Counted from the stretch's first letter, positions 55,001-63,872 are shown. The stretch is 64,000 nucleotides of DNA from JAVBNH01 sp031551635 (GCA_031551635.1 JAVBNH010000015.1:15712-79711); one strand, 5' to 3'. Translations and numbers: made by a program. Notes: a model not told the origin generated them from the letters alone.

Positions 55001-56302
55001 AATATAAAGAAGCAGCTGTGGTCTGTTTACGGTGTTCGCTGCCGGATTATAGTAGGAGCCCAGAGCCGCGCCGTCTAGAACCGGCATCGGGAAATCCGGA
55101 GAATCACCTAAAAACTGAGCGACAAAGGTGTTGATATTCTGCAATGAAGTCATGGGAAGCCTTTTTCTCAGCATTTTTGCCACATCAAGCGCGAAATCCT
55201 TATTATACACCGATTTATTGACAATTTCCCAAATGACCTTGATATATACGAAAAAGTCAATATTCACATCGAGTCTCAGCGATTTAATCCAATTCGTTAA
55301 ATCGCCGTTCTGCAGATGATAGGCAAGCCTTGATATTATTCCTAGTGCGCTTTCGGCAGGCTTAGCGGGCAAAACATCCTCTATATACACAAGCAGAGGC
55401 GTAATGAAGTGCGCAATCAAGTCACGCTCAGACACAAATGCTTCATATTGCGCTACAGTACGCAACCCTGTAAATTCAACGCCATAAACATCCTTATACT
55501 TAACAGTTGCGGAAGCTTCGCCCAGAATGCATTTCAGTAACGGGTAAATCGAATTCATATACCCACGCTTGGCGTTTGCCCTCAGAGTCAGCTTGACACC
55601 TGCGTCACCTGCGCCGAGAACCGTCTCTGTTTCATTGAAGTTATAGTTTGTCAGCAGAGCGCGGAAAGCCGCTCCAAAACCGGAAACCGCCGCGCATAAC
55701 GCCGCGACAAATTCCTCACGGTTTGTTACACCCCAGATTAGGTTTTCAAAATTAACTTTGTCCCAATCATATTTCGCGGCACGCAGCTCGTTATAGACTG
55801 CCGGATAGGCATTTGTGACCTTAATTGCGAGATCCTGAGGGTAAACATACAGGTTCAGTTGACTCATCAGTTTCTGGCACATATCCTCAAGTGTGTCGGA
55901 AATATAGCTGCCATAATCATCTTTGACCTTCTTAAGCCCTGCATCAAGCTCATCGACGACATCGGGGTAAAGTGCTTCTATGACATCGTTTATTACGTCG
56001 TCATTGTAAAGTCCGCCGCCGACAGCTTCCATGATAATGCTCTGTACCGAGCCGCCAAGCCCCGCCAAATCGGCAAAATCATTGCCGGCAATTATGCGGT
56101 CGAGTGAAGAAATAATATTTCCGAGTCCTGCGTCAGTCACATTATAAATGTCTGCGGTATTTCTCGCGATGTCACTCTCAGTCCCATGCCGAGCCGGGTT
56201 AGCCGCAAGGGCTGTAAACATCGCCGACATACAAGACAGTATCAGCAATACCGAAAGAAAAACGGAAATTGCCTTTTTTGTAAAGCATTTGGATTTTGAC
56301 AT
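52052..56302 (-). CDS. Giant secreted helical protein with internal duplication, unknown function (P2)
   Basis: A 1416-residue protein. Signal peptide MSKSKCFTKKAISVFLSVLLIL..., then an almost entirely helical, Leu- and Asp-rich chain with no domain I recognise. Two regions, about 515-880 and 925-1290, align with each other (VVPLLEALGCDSA against GVIPLMEALGCKG; LPNLLYFISSGG against LTGIIYFINSDG; LPKGRLVSS against LSVGRIVSY), an internal tandem duplication. The C-terminus is an aromatic amphipathic helix (FFQKIIDFFKNLFDKT) like those of its neighbours. It lies between the two paralogous InlB-repeat genes with gaps of 34 and 47 nt. An operon partner role with them is the best guess. Confidence 0.75.
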   Translation of the reverse strand: MSKSKCFTKKAISVFLSVLLILSCMSAMFTALAANPARHGTESDIARNTADIYNVTDAGLGNIISSLDRIIAGNDFADLAGLGGSVQSIIMEAVGGGLYNDDVINDVIEALYPDVVDELDAGLKKVKDDYGSYISDTLEDMCQKLMSQLNLYVYPQDLAIKVTNAYPAVYNELRAAKYDWDKVNFENLIWGVTNREEFVAALCAAVSGFGAAFRALLTNYNFNETETVLGAGDAGVKLTLRANAKRGYMNSIYPLLKCILGEASATVKYKDVYGVEFTGLRTVAQYEAFVSERDLIAHFITPLLVYIEDVLPAKPAESALGIISRLAYHLQNGDLTNWIKSLRLDVNIDFFVYIKVIWEIVNKSVYNKDFALDVAKMLRKRLPMTSLQNINTFVAQFLGDSPDFPMPVLDGAALGSYYNPAANTVNRPQLLLYILRFLLNTLRTDTALNNYLIEKLGDKQEIIDIINNVTAENNVDNVIASLCELFNPVEYTMANIQWKQVGTTVKSTVIENMLQYDNNWTQSLAGYFVNDALSFVNSFLFKDGFELKGSTYYDVNEMLRGACASYIFTHENAVKILEALQGLTEKLLTAEGEAEKETDVIPLVKRLLDVDLSVWQPMSVPVFADGDSTAFIDAVSNILAPLAPVLSFLLTGSDLKLLSDKDNEKILTIFGGDGYSYAVVPLLEALGCDSAYILSDTQYKTSAMENGANLIKNILNPIAKFIEDDLVNDPLGKLLDILPNLLYFISSGGISVSVRNLIHPLFVLLDTARPIYNVDIDALIMDAAGDILGDNFSIFALDEAIIIKLIEDYTGLHADKYLGTLIRELPKGRLVSSMSANKLTTKYDIDIATEDVLTLILSTAILLLTDDDNYLVACDLVGKDVIDTLRALNNPALSEIKKINWIGTDYADKPSVERVEFYDEITGKTRIENVYNSITHVTYGNKWTREKAEYTVNNLDLLADNMINLLGVKIDGKKLSSLDAIVANYLNIYTQENVTKLLLMIQELVASLDSEIIDIVNEFFDIDLAYWNQFSPYHDWGFKDGSRPGFAQAISELLLPAAPLLEALLLGVDIEYLNSHEGESLIKLGGASGYKYGVIPLMEALGCKGIKTAEQFKNDVEEDRRAIIYDILFPIFDVIDSLLVNPADEVLNILTGIIYFINSDGLNSSLQNLLGAAYSITEAIYPLTGFKISDSFDLNEITVESLYLDLIADVEESTGFSFMPILGNAINDLSVGRIVSYQSLNGLTAYRMEYTEVDNKADMITVLLRLLIKFITYDENIYTLQTMLEESTGLKKDEFILIYAFLETLLVYSHSPMGTEDIMSIIFDVFKAAVVATTDVSDKYTELNNNFAFLYYMLVNSKIPEISAFGKVFMEFIDRDLKDIFDSAGVMSGGFISFIERIMEFFQKIIDFFKNLFDKT

Positions 56303-56349
56303 TTATTAATCACATCCTTTTATTTTGGTTTCTGAGATTATAAGAAAGA

Positions 56350-59300
56350 TTATCTTGACGCTAGAGCGTCAAAGAAGCTGCGAATTTTTTCAAACAGTCT
56401 TATAAAGAAGGTTCTGAATACCTGCCACCATTTATCGCTGTCTGGATTAATTGGATTATTATCCTCTTTTTCTGTCGGGAAGACCTTTTCAAGTGACCGA
56501 AGAAGCGGATAACCGTCCTTTGTACCCATAGACCACACTTTTTCGAAGTCGAAACCTCGGTAACAGGCTTCAGTTTTCATTTCGGGCGAGGTCTGCGTAA
56601 AGACATTGACCATGGAAGGATTTCCTGAGCCGACGGCTGCCGCGGCGCTCAAAGAGAGATAATACGCGCAGCGTATAACCGCCGCGTCTCCCGCCGTGCC
56701 GACAATGCCGCCGATACCGCTGCCGTTCATCGCTCCTACATTATAGACATTATTAATTGTTGATTTTTCCGCGTAACCGGCAATCGAGCCTGCGGAAATA
56801 AAGCCTGTTACAGCACCCTTATTGTAAACATTGTTTATGCTCGCCTGCGAGATGCTCCCGGCAATACCGCCCGCGTATTCCACTGAGAGAACCTCAGCGC
56901 TATTAAAGCTCACTGACAGTGCGCCCGCGTCAAGCTTACCTATTATACCGCCTGCGAAGGAGCCTCTGCTCTCAACCGAGCCGGACATTACAGCGCAGTT
57001 CTTAACAACAGTGTTTTTCGCGAAGCCCGCTACTGTACCTGCGGCACTGCCTCTTGCGTTCGACTTGATATTCACCCCTGTAAAGGCAATATCCTTTATC
57101 AGCGCGCCGTCAGTATAGGCGAAAAGCCCCGCCGCGTCATCGGCTGTTACTTTAAGTCCGGATATCTTGTGTCCGTTGCCGAGCAGTATGCCGGTAAAAG
57201 GTGTTGCCGCTGTACCTAAGGGCTTCCAGTTATAACCGGTGAGGTTGATGTCTGCCATTAGAATATATTTCGCACCTAAGTCAGAGGCAATGATTGCCTG
57301 CAGTCCGTCCGCGGTATGAATGCCAATATAGCCCGCAGGAACCTTTGTATATACTGCTAAATCCTCTACGCTTGCCACCCATTGAGCGTAAAGATTGAGA
57401 ACCTCTCCTGCATTTTCAAGGAGGTTTTTAACCCTGTCATTCTCATAATAGCTGACACCTGTGCCGTCCGCTTTCGTATTCCACGCGAGGAAGGTATTTC
57501 CCGGATTAGAGAATTGATTTTTGCAAATGGCTATCTCCTGGTCAAAAACAAACGCCTGTTCACTCATTGTACCATCTGCGCCGTTCGCGTTATAAATAAT
57601 TTTCATCGGATTCGCCGTAAGTGTTCCGTTGACTGTAATATCCCTTTCAGGCATTACACTTACCTGCTCGCTCCAAGTCCAGCCGCTGAAGGTATAGCCT
57701 GTTTTAACAACATCCGGCTGAATGCTGACAGCCGCACCCATTGGATATCTGTCAGTGTGATAAACCGCGCCGTCAAGATAATAGACAACCGCATATGTTA
57801 TTTCGTCAAAAGTCGCATAAAGCTTCAGCTCATTCGCGGGCATAGTCGCCGGAGCATTCCAGCCGCTGAAAATATAACCGTCTCTTTGTGTAACTTCGGG
57901 AGGAATTAAAGCAGTATTGTACTCTACTTCTCCGCAGTCAAGATAAACAGCGCCGTCAATATAGTAAATTAGCTTGTAGCTGTTGATTGTGAAACTGCCG
58001 TCCACCCTTATGTCACCGGCAGGCATACTTGCGGGAATTGCCGACCAGCCGCCGAAGCTATAACCTTCCCTGACAGGTGCGTCAAGAACGCTGAGCGGGG
58101 CATTATATTCAAAGGGAACCGAAAGGTGGAGAGTGTTGTCAACATAATAGTTAACATAATAGGTGTTTATCGAGAAGCTGCCGTACACTTTTTTTGTGCT
58201 GCCGGGCATTACTGTCGGCTCGCTGTCCCAGCCGCTGAAGGTATATCCGGTTTTTTGAGGAGCCGTAAGCGGTGTAACCGCGGAGCCGCTTTTTACAGCT
58301 GAGCGGGCATATTCATTATTGTCAACATAATAAATAAGCTCCTGGTACCCGTCCGCCGGTTTCCACTGGGCATAGAGGATAAATTCCTTATTGTTTTCCG
58401 AAAAGAGGTTACCGACCGTTGAACCTGCATTGTAGGGAATCCCTGAACCGTCAGCCTTTGTGTTCCAGCCGGTAAAAATATAATTTTCTCTAGTGAAGCC
58501 GCATTCACTTACAGCATAAGTTTTGTCAAAAATACAGCTAACTGAATCTGTTGAACCGCTGACAATACCTGTGTTCGCGTTCGCCTCATACTTTATTGAG
58601 TAGTTAATAGGAGTGAGAGTGGCATTGACATTAACATTTTCCGCCGGCATTTTTGTCACTGTTTTGTCCCAGCCGCTGAAAACATAGCCTGTCCTGACAA
58701 TATCCGGACGCATAATGACTGCAGCGTTATAATCATAAGTTTCTGTACCGTCGTATTTTTCACCGTTCACAAAATAATTCAATTCATATTGATTAATTGT
58801 AAACGAGCCGTTCACAATTATATCGCTGTTCGGCATAGTTGCGGGTTTATCCGTAAATACCCAACCGCTGAAGGTGTGCCCTGTCTTTGAAATATCAGAA
58901 CGATAGTTCACGGAATCCATATAGTTGAAGCTGTCGGCAGCATAAAGAGCTCCGTCGACAAAATATTTAACCGCATGTGTATTTATTATATAATAGAAGG
59001 TGTAGCTGAGGTTTGAGGAAGCGCGGTATATGCTTGCCTTATTTCCGGCTGTTATACTTGCAAGAGTAATGACCGCGCCTAAAGCATCGTTCTGATTCGC
59101 TTTATAACCGCAGACTGTATACCCCTCGTATACGTTCGCGTCAAAGATTATATTTTGATTTGACTTGAAATCAAGGTTATTAACAGTCAGGGCTGTTGTA
59201 TTTATCGCTGCTGTTGTATAAGCCGTGCCGTTCGGAATAAGCGCTATATGACGAAGAGAAGCGGAATAATCCGCAGTAACCAACGCAAGCTTTGCTGTCT

Positions 59301-60606
59301 CGATATTTGTCAATGCAATTGAAATATCTCCGGAGGTTGCCCGCGGATTGCCCAGAAGCACGCAGGCATTTTTGACCGCTGCGTCATAAGCAGCCCATGT
59401 CGCGGAGGTATATTTGCTTTGCTGCATGCTCAGGCTGACCTTCAGTTCATTAAGATAAGCTGTTCTAAGCGCAGACTTATTGACATTATATACACCCAGA
59501 TTAACATACAGGTTCGCATGGCTGTCATCATAATTGCTCTTTGCGTGAGTTTTTATATATGAACGCAGCTGTAGTGATTTGCTGCTGCCGTTCGCGATGT
59601 TTGATAGAGCATAATTCAAGGTTTTGTTACTCGAATAATTATAAAAAATCTTATTAGAGCTTGATGATTCATTAGAAAGAGAAACACCGTCAAAGTAAAT
59701 TGAAACCTCAACCCTGTCGCCATTTTTCATGTTTGTAACGGTATAACCGTATTTAAGATAAGGGATTTCATTTAAATTCGAAAAACGTGAAGAGTCGACA
59801 TAAAGGGAAGGCGCGGGTGAGGTCACGCTTCTAGCGGAGCTTCCGCTGCTTGAGCTTGAGCCTTGGTCGGAATAATTATATGAACCGTTTCCGCTTGTCA
59901 TTAATCCTAAATCCGAATGGTTAGCCTTGGTATTTCCAGCGGTGAGCAAAGGTCCGCCGTTTGAGATATAGGCATTGCTTAGAGCAATATAGTTCCCGCC
60001 GAGAGCCGTCTCGGCTCCCCAAAGGCAAAACAGACCTCCTGTTTCACTGTCAAGACCAAAATCGTTGTCAGCCTTGACAAATATCGCCGCGCCAGCCGGG
60101 ACATTGCTCGGCTTATAAATATAAGTACCTGACGTTACTGTTCTCGAAACACCGTTCGCGTCAAGGTAAGTGTAGACCCATGTTATAAGTCCGTTTTTGT
60201 TTTGAGCGGAGCCTGAGAATGTTGCGGAAAAGGTTGAACCGGTTACTTCAGTTCTGCTCAGAGTGAGGCTTGCGCCGGTGCTGCTTGAGTAAGTGAGTTT
60301 ACCGCTTACCGCGTTCGCGCAATAAAAGTAAATTGCTCCGTTTGCCGAATAAGTACCGATGCTGCTTGAAGTATGGGAGGAAAAGCTGTTCATGTAGTAT
60401 TGCATTGCCGTGCTTGTCCCCTCAGCGTTGGTACTCGGTGTGAGATAAATAGTCTCCGGCACATAAAAATGCACCGCAGAATCAGCCGGATCCGATTTTG
60501 TAATTGCAGCTCCCGCCATGAACGGAAGGGCGGTGCTGAGCAACGTAACCAGCATTACCGCACACAGCAGAACGCTGATAACTTTTTTTCCGTATGTTTT
60601 TAACAC
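56350..60606 (-). CDS. Giant secreted protein with eight InlB-type repeats and GLUG-like tail (P3)
   Basis: About 1418 residues from GTG 60606 (reads MLKTYGKKVISVLL); GGAG with 8 nt spacing favours it over ATG 60627. It is a paralogue of P1: same N-terminal region after the signal peptide (VHFYVPETIYLTPST), the same order of eight InlB-like units (KTGHTFSGWVF, RTGYVFSGWDK, RENYIFTGWNT, KTGYTFSGWDS, REGYSFGGWSA, RDGYIFSGWNA, KTGYTFSGWTW, NPGNTFLAWNT), then GLUG-like repeats (LLGNGHKISGL, GGIAGSISQASINNVYN) and an aromatic C-terminal helix (WWQVFRTFFIRLFEKI). It is the first gene of the operon P3-P2-P1. Extracellular adhesion or substrate binding is inferred. Confidence 0.85.
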   Translation of the reverse strand: MLKTYGKKVISVLLCAVMLVTLLSTALPFMAGAAITKSDPADSAVHFYVPETIYLTPSTNAEGTSTAMQYYMNSFSSHTSSSIGTYSANGAIYFYCANAVSGKLTYSSSTGASLTLSRTEVTGSTFSATFSGSAQNKNGLITWVYTYLDANGVSRTVTSGTYIYKPSNVPAGAAIFVKADNDFGLDSETGGLFCLWGAETALGGNYIALSNAYISNGGPLLTAGNTKANHSDLGLMTSGNGSYNYSDQGSSSSSGSSARSVTSPAPSLYVDSSRFSNLNEIPYLKYGYTVTNMKNGDRVEVSIYFDGVSLSNESSSSNKIFYNYSSNKTLNYALSNIANGSSKSLQLRSYIKTHAKSNYDDSHANLYVNLGVYNVNKSALRTAYLNELKVSLSMQQSKYTSATWAAYDAAVKNACVLLGNPRATSGDISIALTNIETAKLALVTADYSASLRHIALIPNGTAYTTAAINTTALTVNNLDFKSNQNIIFDANVYEGYTVCGYKANQNDALGAVITLASITAGNKASIYRASSNLSYTFYYIINTHAVKYFVDGALYAADSFNYMDSVNYRSDISKTGHTFSGWVFTDKPATMPNSDIIVNGSFTINQYELNYFVNGEKYDGTETYDYNAAVIMRPDIVRTGYVFSGWDKTVTKMPAENVNVNATLTPINYSIKYEANANTGIVSGSTDSVSCIFDKTYAVSECGFTRENYIFTGWNTKADGSGIPYNAGSTVGNLFSENNKEFILYAQWKPADGYQELIYYVDNNEYARSAVKSGSAVTPLTAPQKTGYTFSGWDSEPTVMPGSTKKVYGSFSINTYYVNYYVDNTLHLSVPFEYNAPLSVLDAPVREGYSFGGWSAIPASMPAGDIRVDGSFTINSYKLIYYIDGAVYLDCGEVEYNTALIPPEVTQRDGYIFSGWNAPATMPANELKLYATFDEITYAVVYYLDGAVYHTDRYPMGAAVSIQPDVVKTGYTFSGWTWSEQVSVMPERDITVNGTLTANPMKIIYNANGADGTMSEQAFVFDQEIAICKNQFSNPGNTFLAWNTKADGTGVSYYENDRVKNLLENAGEVLNLYAQWVASVEDLAVYTKVPAGYIGIHTADGLQAIIASDLGAKYILMADINLTGYNWKPLGTAATPFTGILLGNGHKISGLKVTADDAAGLFAYTDGALIKDIAFTGVNIKSNARGSAAGTVAGFAKNTVVKNCAVMSGSVESRGSFAGGIIGKLDAGALSVSFNSAEVLSVEYAGGIAGSISQASINNVYNKGAVTGFISAGSIAGYAEKSTINNVYNVGAMNGSGIGGIVGTAGDAAVIRCAYYLSLSAAAAVGSGNPSMVNVFTQTSPEMKTEACYRGFDFEKVWSMGTKDGYPLLRSLEKVFPTEKEDNNPINPDSDKWWQVFRTFFIRLFEKIRSFFDALASR

Positions 60607-60931
60607 TAAAACCACTCCAATTCTCATTTTTTATCACAAGCAATAAATTTAAAAAAGTTCAAAATAAAAAAAGCCGCACCAAACTTTTCGCAATTATTGC
60701 AAAACAAAGTTATAATACAGCAAATTTTATTTGATTTTTGTGGTTCATGATGTAAAAAAGCATAAAATATACAAAATGTTTGCTGTATATATATCAAATT
60801 TAGCATGTCTGAACCATTAAATAAAGGTTTTTGAAAGAACAACTAATTTTATGCAACATCAAAATAAGCTTTTGCAACCTCAAATGTAAAATTAATTTTA
60901 TCATGCAAAAAAATAAGCCCATGCCCTCGGC
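60607..60931. promoter_or_regulatory. AT-rich control region upstream of the giant-protein operon
   Basis: No gene is supported. Three short elements occur twice in opposite orientation but in the same order: TACAGCAAA (60716), TTTGAT (60730), GGTTCA (60742), then TTTGCTGTA (60779), ATCAAA (60793), TGAACC (60810). They may be operator half-sites for the adjacent AraC-type regulator. The region should hold the operon promoter, but no pair of boxes is convincing. Confidence 0.45.
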
Positions 60932-61765
60932 TCATTTTTTTTCACGCATTTCAGTCGGTGTTTTATTAAAATGCGCCTTAAATGTCCTTGTAAAATTTGA
61001 ATATGTGCCGTAACCGCACATCTGCGCGACATTGGTTATCGGTTCGTCGCTGTAGGTCAGGAGTTTTTGCGCGTAAAGCATTCGCAGGTTCCGCACATAA
61101 TCACAGTATCTCACTCCGACACAAGAGCAAAAATGATTACTGAGGTAATCCTCATTCACATAAAACATTTCAGCCAGATCCTTAAGCTTTATGTCATACA
61201 TATAGTTGGCGTTTATATAGTTCACAATTTCCTCAATTATTTCCGGATATTTAGAACGGTAGCCGTATTTCGAAAATCTCATGAAGCCATATAAAGCACT
61301 GACTATGAGGTAATTTATCAAAGATTTCATCGCAAGAGAGTAATATTTCTTTTTTTCGGATTGCAGCTCAATCTCAACGAGCTTAAAGGCGGTGTTGACA
61401 GAGGTAAAAATATCACTGACCGGAGAAATATAGACATGTCTCGGCAGAGATTTAAGGTTTACATTAAAATCAGAGCTAATATAGCGTTCATTGAAAGACA
61501 GAATATAGCATTGCAGATTATTGGTACTTATACCTTTTATTTGATAATCGTCCTCAGGGGTCATATGCGCGAGAAAGCCTTCACAGGCATGAAATTCTTC
61601 TCCGGACACGGTAATTTTCCCCTCGCCGCCACAGACAAAAAGAATTTCGAAATTACCTTTTATTAGGGGCATGGAAACATCAGCGTTTTCAAGTTTTTTA
61701 AAATTAAATTTCTTATACAAATTTTTTGCATGTGAATAAAAATTATCAGGATCCAAATTTTGCAC
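60932..61765 (-). CDS. AraC/XylS family transcriptional regulator
   Basis: A 277-residue protein starting at GTG 61765 with AGGA 9 nt upstream. Residues about 25-110 form a cupin-like ligand-binding domain (GEGKITVSGEEFHACEGFLAHM). The C-terminal 100 residues carry two helix-turn-helix motifs: IKLKDLAEMFYVNEDYLSNHF and ITNVAQMCGYGTYSNFTRTFKAHFNKTPTEMR, the AraC signature. Members usually activate sugar or adhesion genes when a ligand binds. It reads in the same direction as the giant-protein operon, which starts about 330 nt downstream, so it is a plausible regulator of that operon. Confidence 0.92.
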   Translation of the reverse strand: MQNLDPDNFYSHAKNLYKKFNFKKLENADVSMPLIKGNFEILFVCGGEGKITVSGEEFHACEGFLAHMTPEDDYQIKGISTNNLQCYILSFNERYISSDFNVNLKSLPRHVYISPVSDIFTSVNTAFKLVEIELQSEKKKYYSLAMKSLINYLIVSALYGFMRFSKYGYRSKYPEIIEEIVNYINANYMYDIKLKDLAEMFYVNEDYLSNHFCSCVGVRYCDYVRNLRMLYAQKLLTYSDEPITNVAQMCGYGTYSNFTRTFKAHFNKTPTEMREKK

Positions 61766-61798
61766 TTAACCACATCCTGCAAATACTATTGTATTACT

Positions 61799-61827
61799 TT
61801 TATACCATATCGCCCCTTTTTTATCAA
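61799..61827 (-). promoter_or_regulatory. Sigma-A-type promoter for the AraC-type gene
   Basis: On the minus strand TTGATA (61827-61822) and TATAAA (61804-61799) are 17 nt apart, about 33 nt before the GTG start. Confidence 0.7.
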
Positions 61828-61888
61828 TAGCTTATATTAATTTCAGACTCAAAAATTGATATAATTTATATTTGCAATTTAAATATTA

Positions 61889-61905
61889 ACCCGACTTTGC
61901 CACTT
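61889..61905 (+). repeat. Left terminal inverted repeat of the IS
   Basis: ACCCGACTTTGCCACTT; matches 63984-64000 on the opposite strand. Confidence 0.93.
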
Positions 61906-61950
61906 AGCGCGTTAAAAAAGTAAAAAATAAATGAAAAAAAGCTAGATTTT

Positions 61951-61975
61951 GCAAGGAAAACCCTTGCTTTTTTTT
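61951..61975 (+). terminator. IS-internal terminator upstream of the transposase
   Basis: GCAAGG (61951-61956) pairs with CCTTGC (61962-61967), followed by eight Ts. It would stop transcription entering the IS from the left and so limit transposase expression from outside promoters. Confidence 0.8.
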
Positions 61976-61992
61976 CGCGTTTATGATATAAT
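61964..61992 (+). promoter_or_regulatory. Transposase promoter overlapping the terminator
   Basis: TTGCTT (61964-61969) and TATAAT (61987-61992) with a 17-nt spacer. The -35 box overlaps the right arm and T run of the upstream terminator. Confidence 0.65.
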
Positions 61993-62033
61993 GTTATTGT
62001 GGGCGCAATGACACTATTTGAAGGAGTGAGTTT

Positions 62034-63872
62034 ATGTTTATTGAGGTTAACAGGGTCAATGGAAAGCCATATTTGCGGCTGGTTAACTCCATTCGCGTAA
62101 AAAATGAGCAGGGGTATAGCGTTACGAAAAAGGAATTGATTCGCAGTATCGGATATTTAGAAAGGTTCGATGACGGCAAGCCTGACTATATTGCTCGGCT
62201 GAGAAAATCCTTCAGTGCAGGGCAGCCGCTTATCGAAGCCCTCCTGCCATATTGCACTAATCAAGCTCCGCTTGAACATTATCGCTTTGAGTTTACACAA
62301 GGCGAACCCGCATGTATCGGGTCTCCGAGGCTGTTTTCTCATGTGATTATGGAACGCATATTGGAAGAGCTTGGATTAATGGCTTTCTTTTCGTCGTATA
62401 AAAACTTTGCCAAAATTGAGTACAACGTCTACAGCTTCTTTAAACTGATGGTGTTTGGCAGATTGCTGAATCCCGCTTCAAAGCTTGCCACTCTCAAGCA
62501 GAACGATGATTACTACGAGCCTGTTCTCGATAAGGATCACAATCCCGACAACATCTATGACACACTTGATTTTGTTGCCGACAATCACGATAAAATAATC
62601 CGCCGCATGAACACCAATCTCGTCAAAAAGGGAAAACGTAATTCCGAAATGATTTTTTATGATGTGACGAATTTTTATTATGAAATCGAAGATCCCGATG
62701 ATGACATTCTTAACAGCGAGGGAGAGGTTGTAGAAAAAGGACTACGGAAAATGGGGGTTTCCAAAGAAAACCGCAAGCAACCGATTGTACAGATGGGACT
62801 GTTCATGGACGACAATGGCATCCCGATTGCCGTGGAGAGCTTCCCCGGGAACACGTTGGATCATTTGACTCTGAAGTCCGCGTTATCCAAAAACATTGAC
62901 AACATGGAACTTTCGCGGTTCATATTAGTAGCTGACCGCGGCATATGCAATTATCATAATATACTGCACACCATTGACGGTGGCAACGGCTACATCATGG
63001 CAAAAAGTCTGCTCAAGAGCAACGCCAAAGAGCGCGAATGGGCATACTGCGAGGATGGATTTACTGTCCAAAGCAGTGATTTCAAACACAAAAGCCGCGT
63101 GGTACGTAAAACTGTAAGTGATGAAAACGGCCTTGACAGAGAAATCACCGAAAAGGTTGTTGTTTATTGGAGCAAAAACTTTGCAAACAGAGCGATGAAG
63201 GAAAACCAGTCGTTCCTCGAGTTTTTGGACAAGCTCATGGAATCGCCTGAGAGCTTCAGAATCACTGCCACTCAGGCAAAAAGCTTGCGCCGGTTTATGG
63301 ACAAAAACATGATAGATGAAAAAACAGGCGAGCTTGTGGACTCTTCAAATTTGAGGGCAATGCTTGATAAAAGCAAGGTGGAAGCGTACAAAAGGAGCTT
63401 TGGATATTATCAGCTTGTGACATCGGAATTACTGATGGACGACAACGAGGTCATCGAAAAATACCATGGGCTTAGTCAAATTGAGAACCAGTTCCGCATC
63501 ATGAAAGGTGATTTAAATACAAGACCCTTGTTTGTGCGAAATCCCGAACACATCAAGGCGCATTTGCTGATTTGTATGATAGCGCTGACGGTGATGCGGA
63601 TTATTCAGAACAGAATTGTGAAGTCGGGCGTTGTTCCGGGTGCCGAACAGAAGGATGTTTTTTGGACAATGGGACTGTCCGGTGAGCGCACACAGCGAGC
63701 ACTTAACAAATGGCAAGTGGACTTACTGCCGGGGGATTACTACAGATTCTTAAATGTGAATGATCCGGATTTAAAGCTGATTCTTAACGCATTCGGTATT
63801 GAAATACCGCAGAAGTTTTTCAGAAAAGCAGACCTTAAACAATTAAAAGTAAACATCAAAAATTTCATGTAG
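62034..63872 (+). CDS. IS1634 family DDE transposase
   Basis: A 612-residue transposase of full family length. GAAGGAG precedes ATG 62034. The RNase H-like catalytic residues fall in IFYDVTNFYYE (first Asp), FILVADRGICNYHNI (second Asp) and YHGLSQIENQFRIMKGDL (Glu, with the Y-x-x-x-x-x-IE-x-x-F-R pattern of the IS4 superfamily); a long beta-insertion separates the second and third. It moves its own element by cutting and joining DNA at the 17-bp terminal repeats. No frameshift or stop is present, so it may be active. Confidence 0.96.
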   Translation: MFIEVNRVNGKPYLRLVNSIRVKNEQGYSVTKKELIRSIGYLERFDDGKPDYIARLRKSFSAGQPLIEALLPYCTNQAPLEHYRFEFTQGEPACIGSPRLFSHVIMERILEELGLMAFFSSYKNFAKIEYNVYSFFKLMVFGRLLNPASKLATLKQNDDYYEPVLDKDHNPDNIYDTLDFVADNHDKIIRRMNTNLVKKGKRNSEMIFYDVTNFYYEIEDPDDDILNSEGEVVEKGLRKMGVSKENRKQPIVQMGLFMDDNGIPIAVESFPGNTLDHLTLKSALSKNIDNMELSRFILVADRGICNYHNILHTIDGGNGYIMAKSLLKSNAKEREWAYCEDGFTVQSSDFKHKSRVVRKTVSDENGLDREITEKVVVYWSKNFANRAMKENQSFLEFLDKLMESPESFRITATQAKSLRRFMDKNMIDEKTGELVDSSNLRAMLDKSKVEAYKRSFGYYQLVTSELLMDDNEVIEKYHGLSQIENQFRIMKGDLNTRPLFVRNPEHIKAHLLICMIALTVMRIIQNRIVKSGVVPGAEQKDVFWTMGLSGERTQRALNKWQVDLLPGDYYRFLNVNDPDLKLILNAFGIEIPQKFFRKADLKQLKVNIKNFM

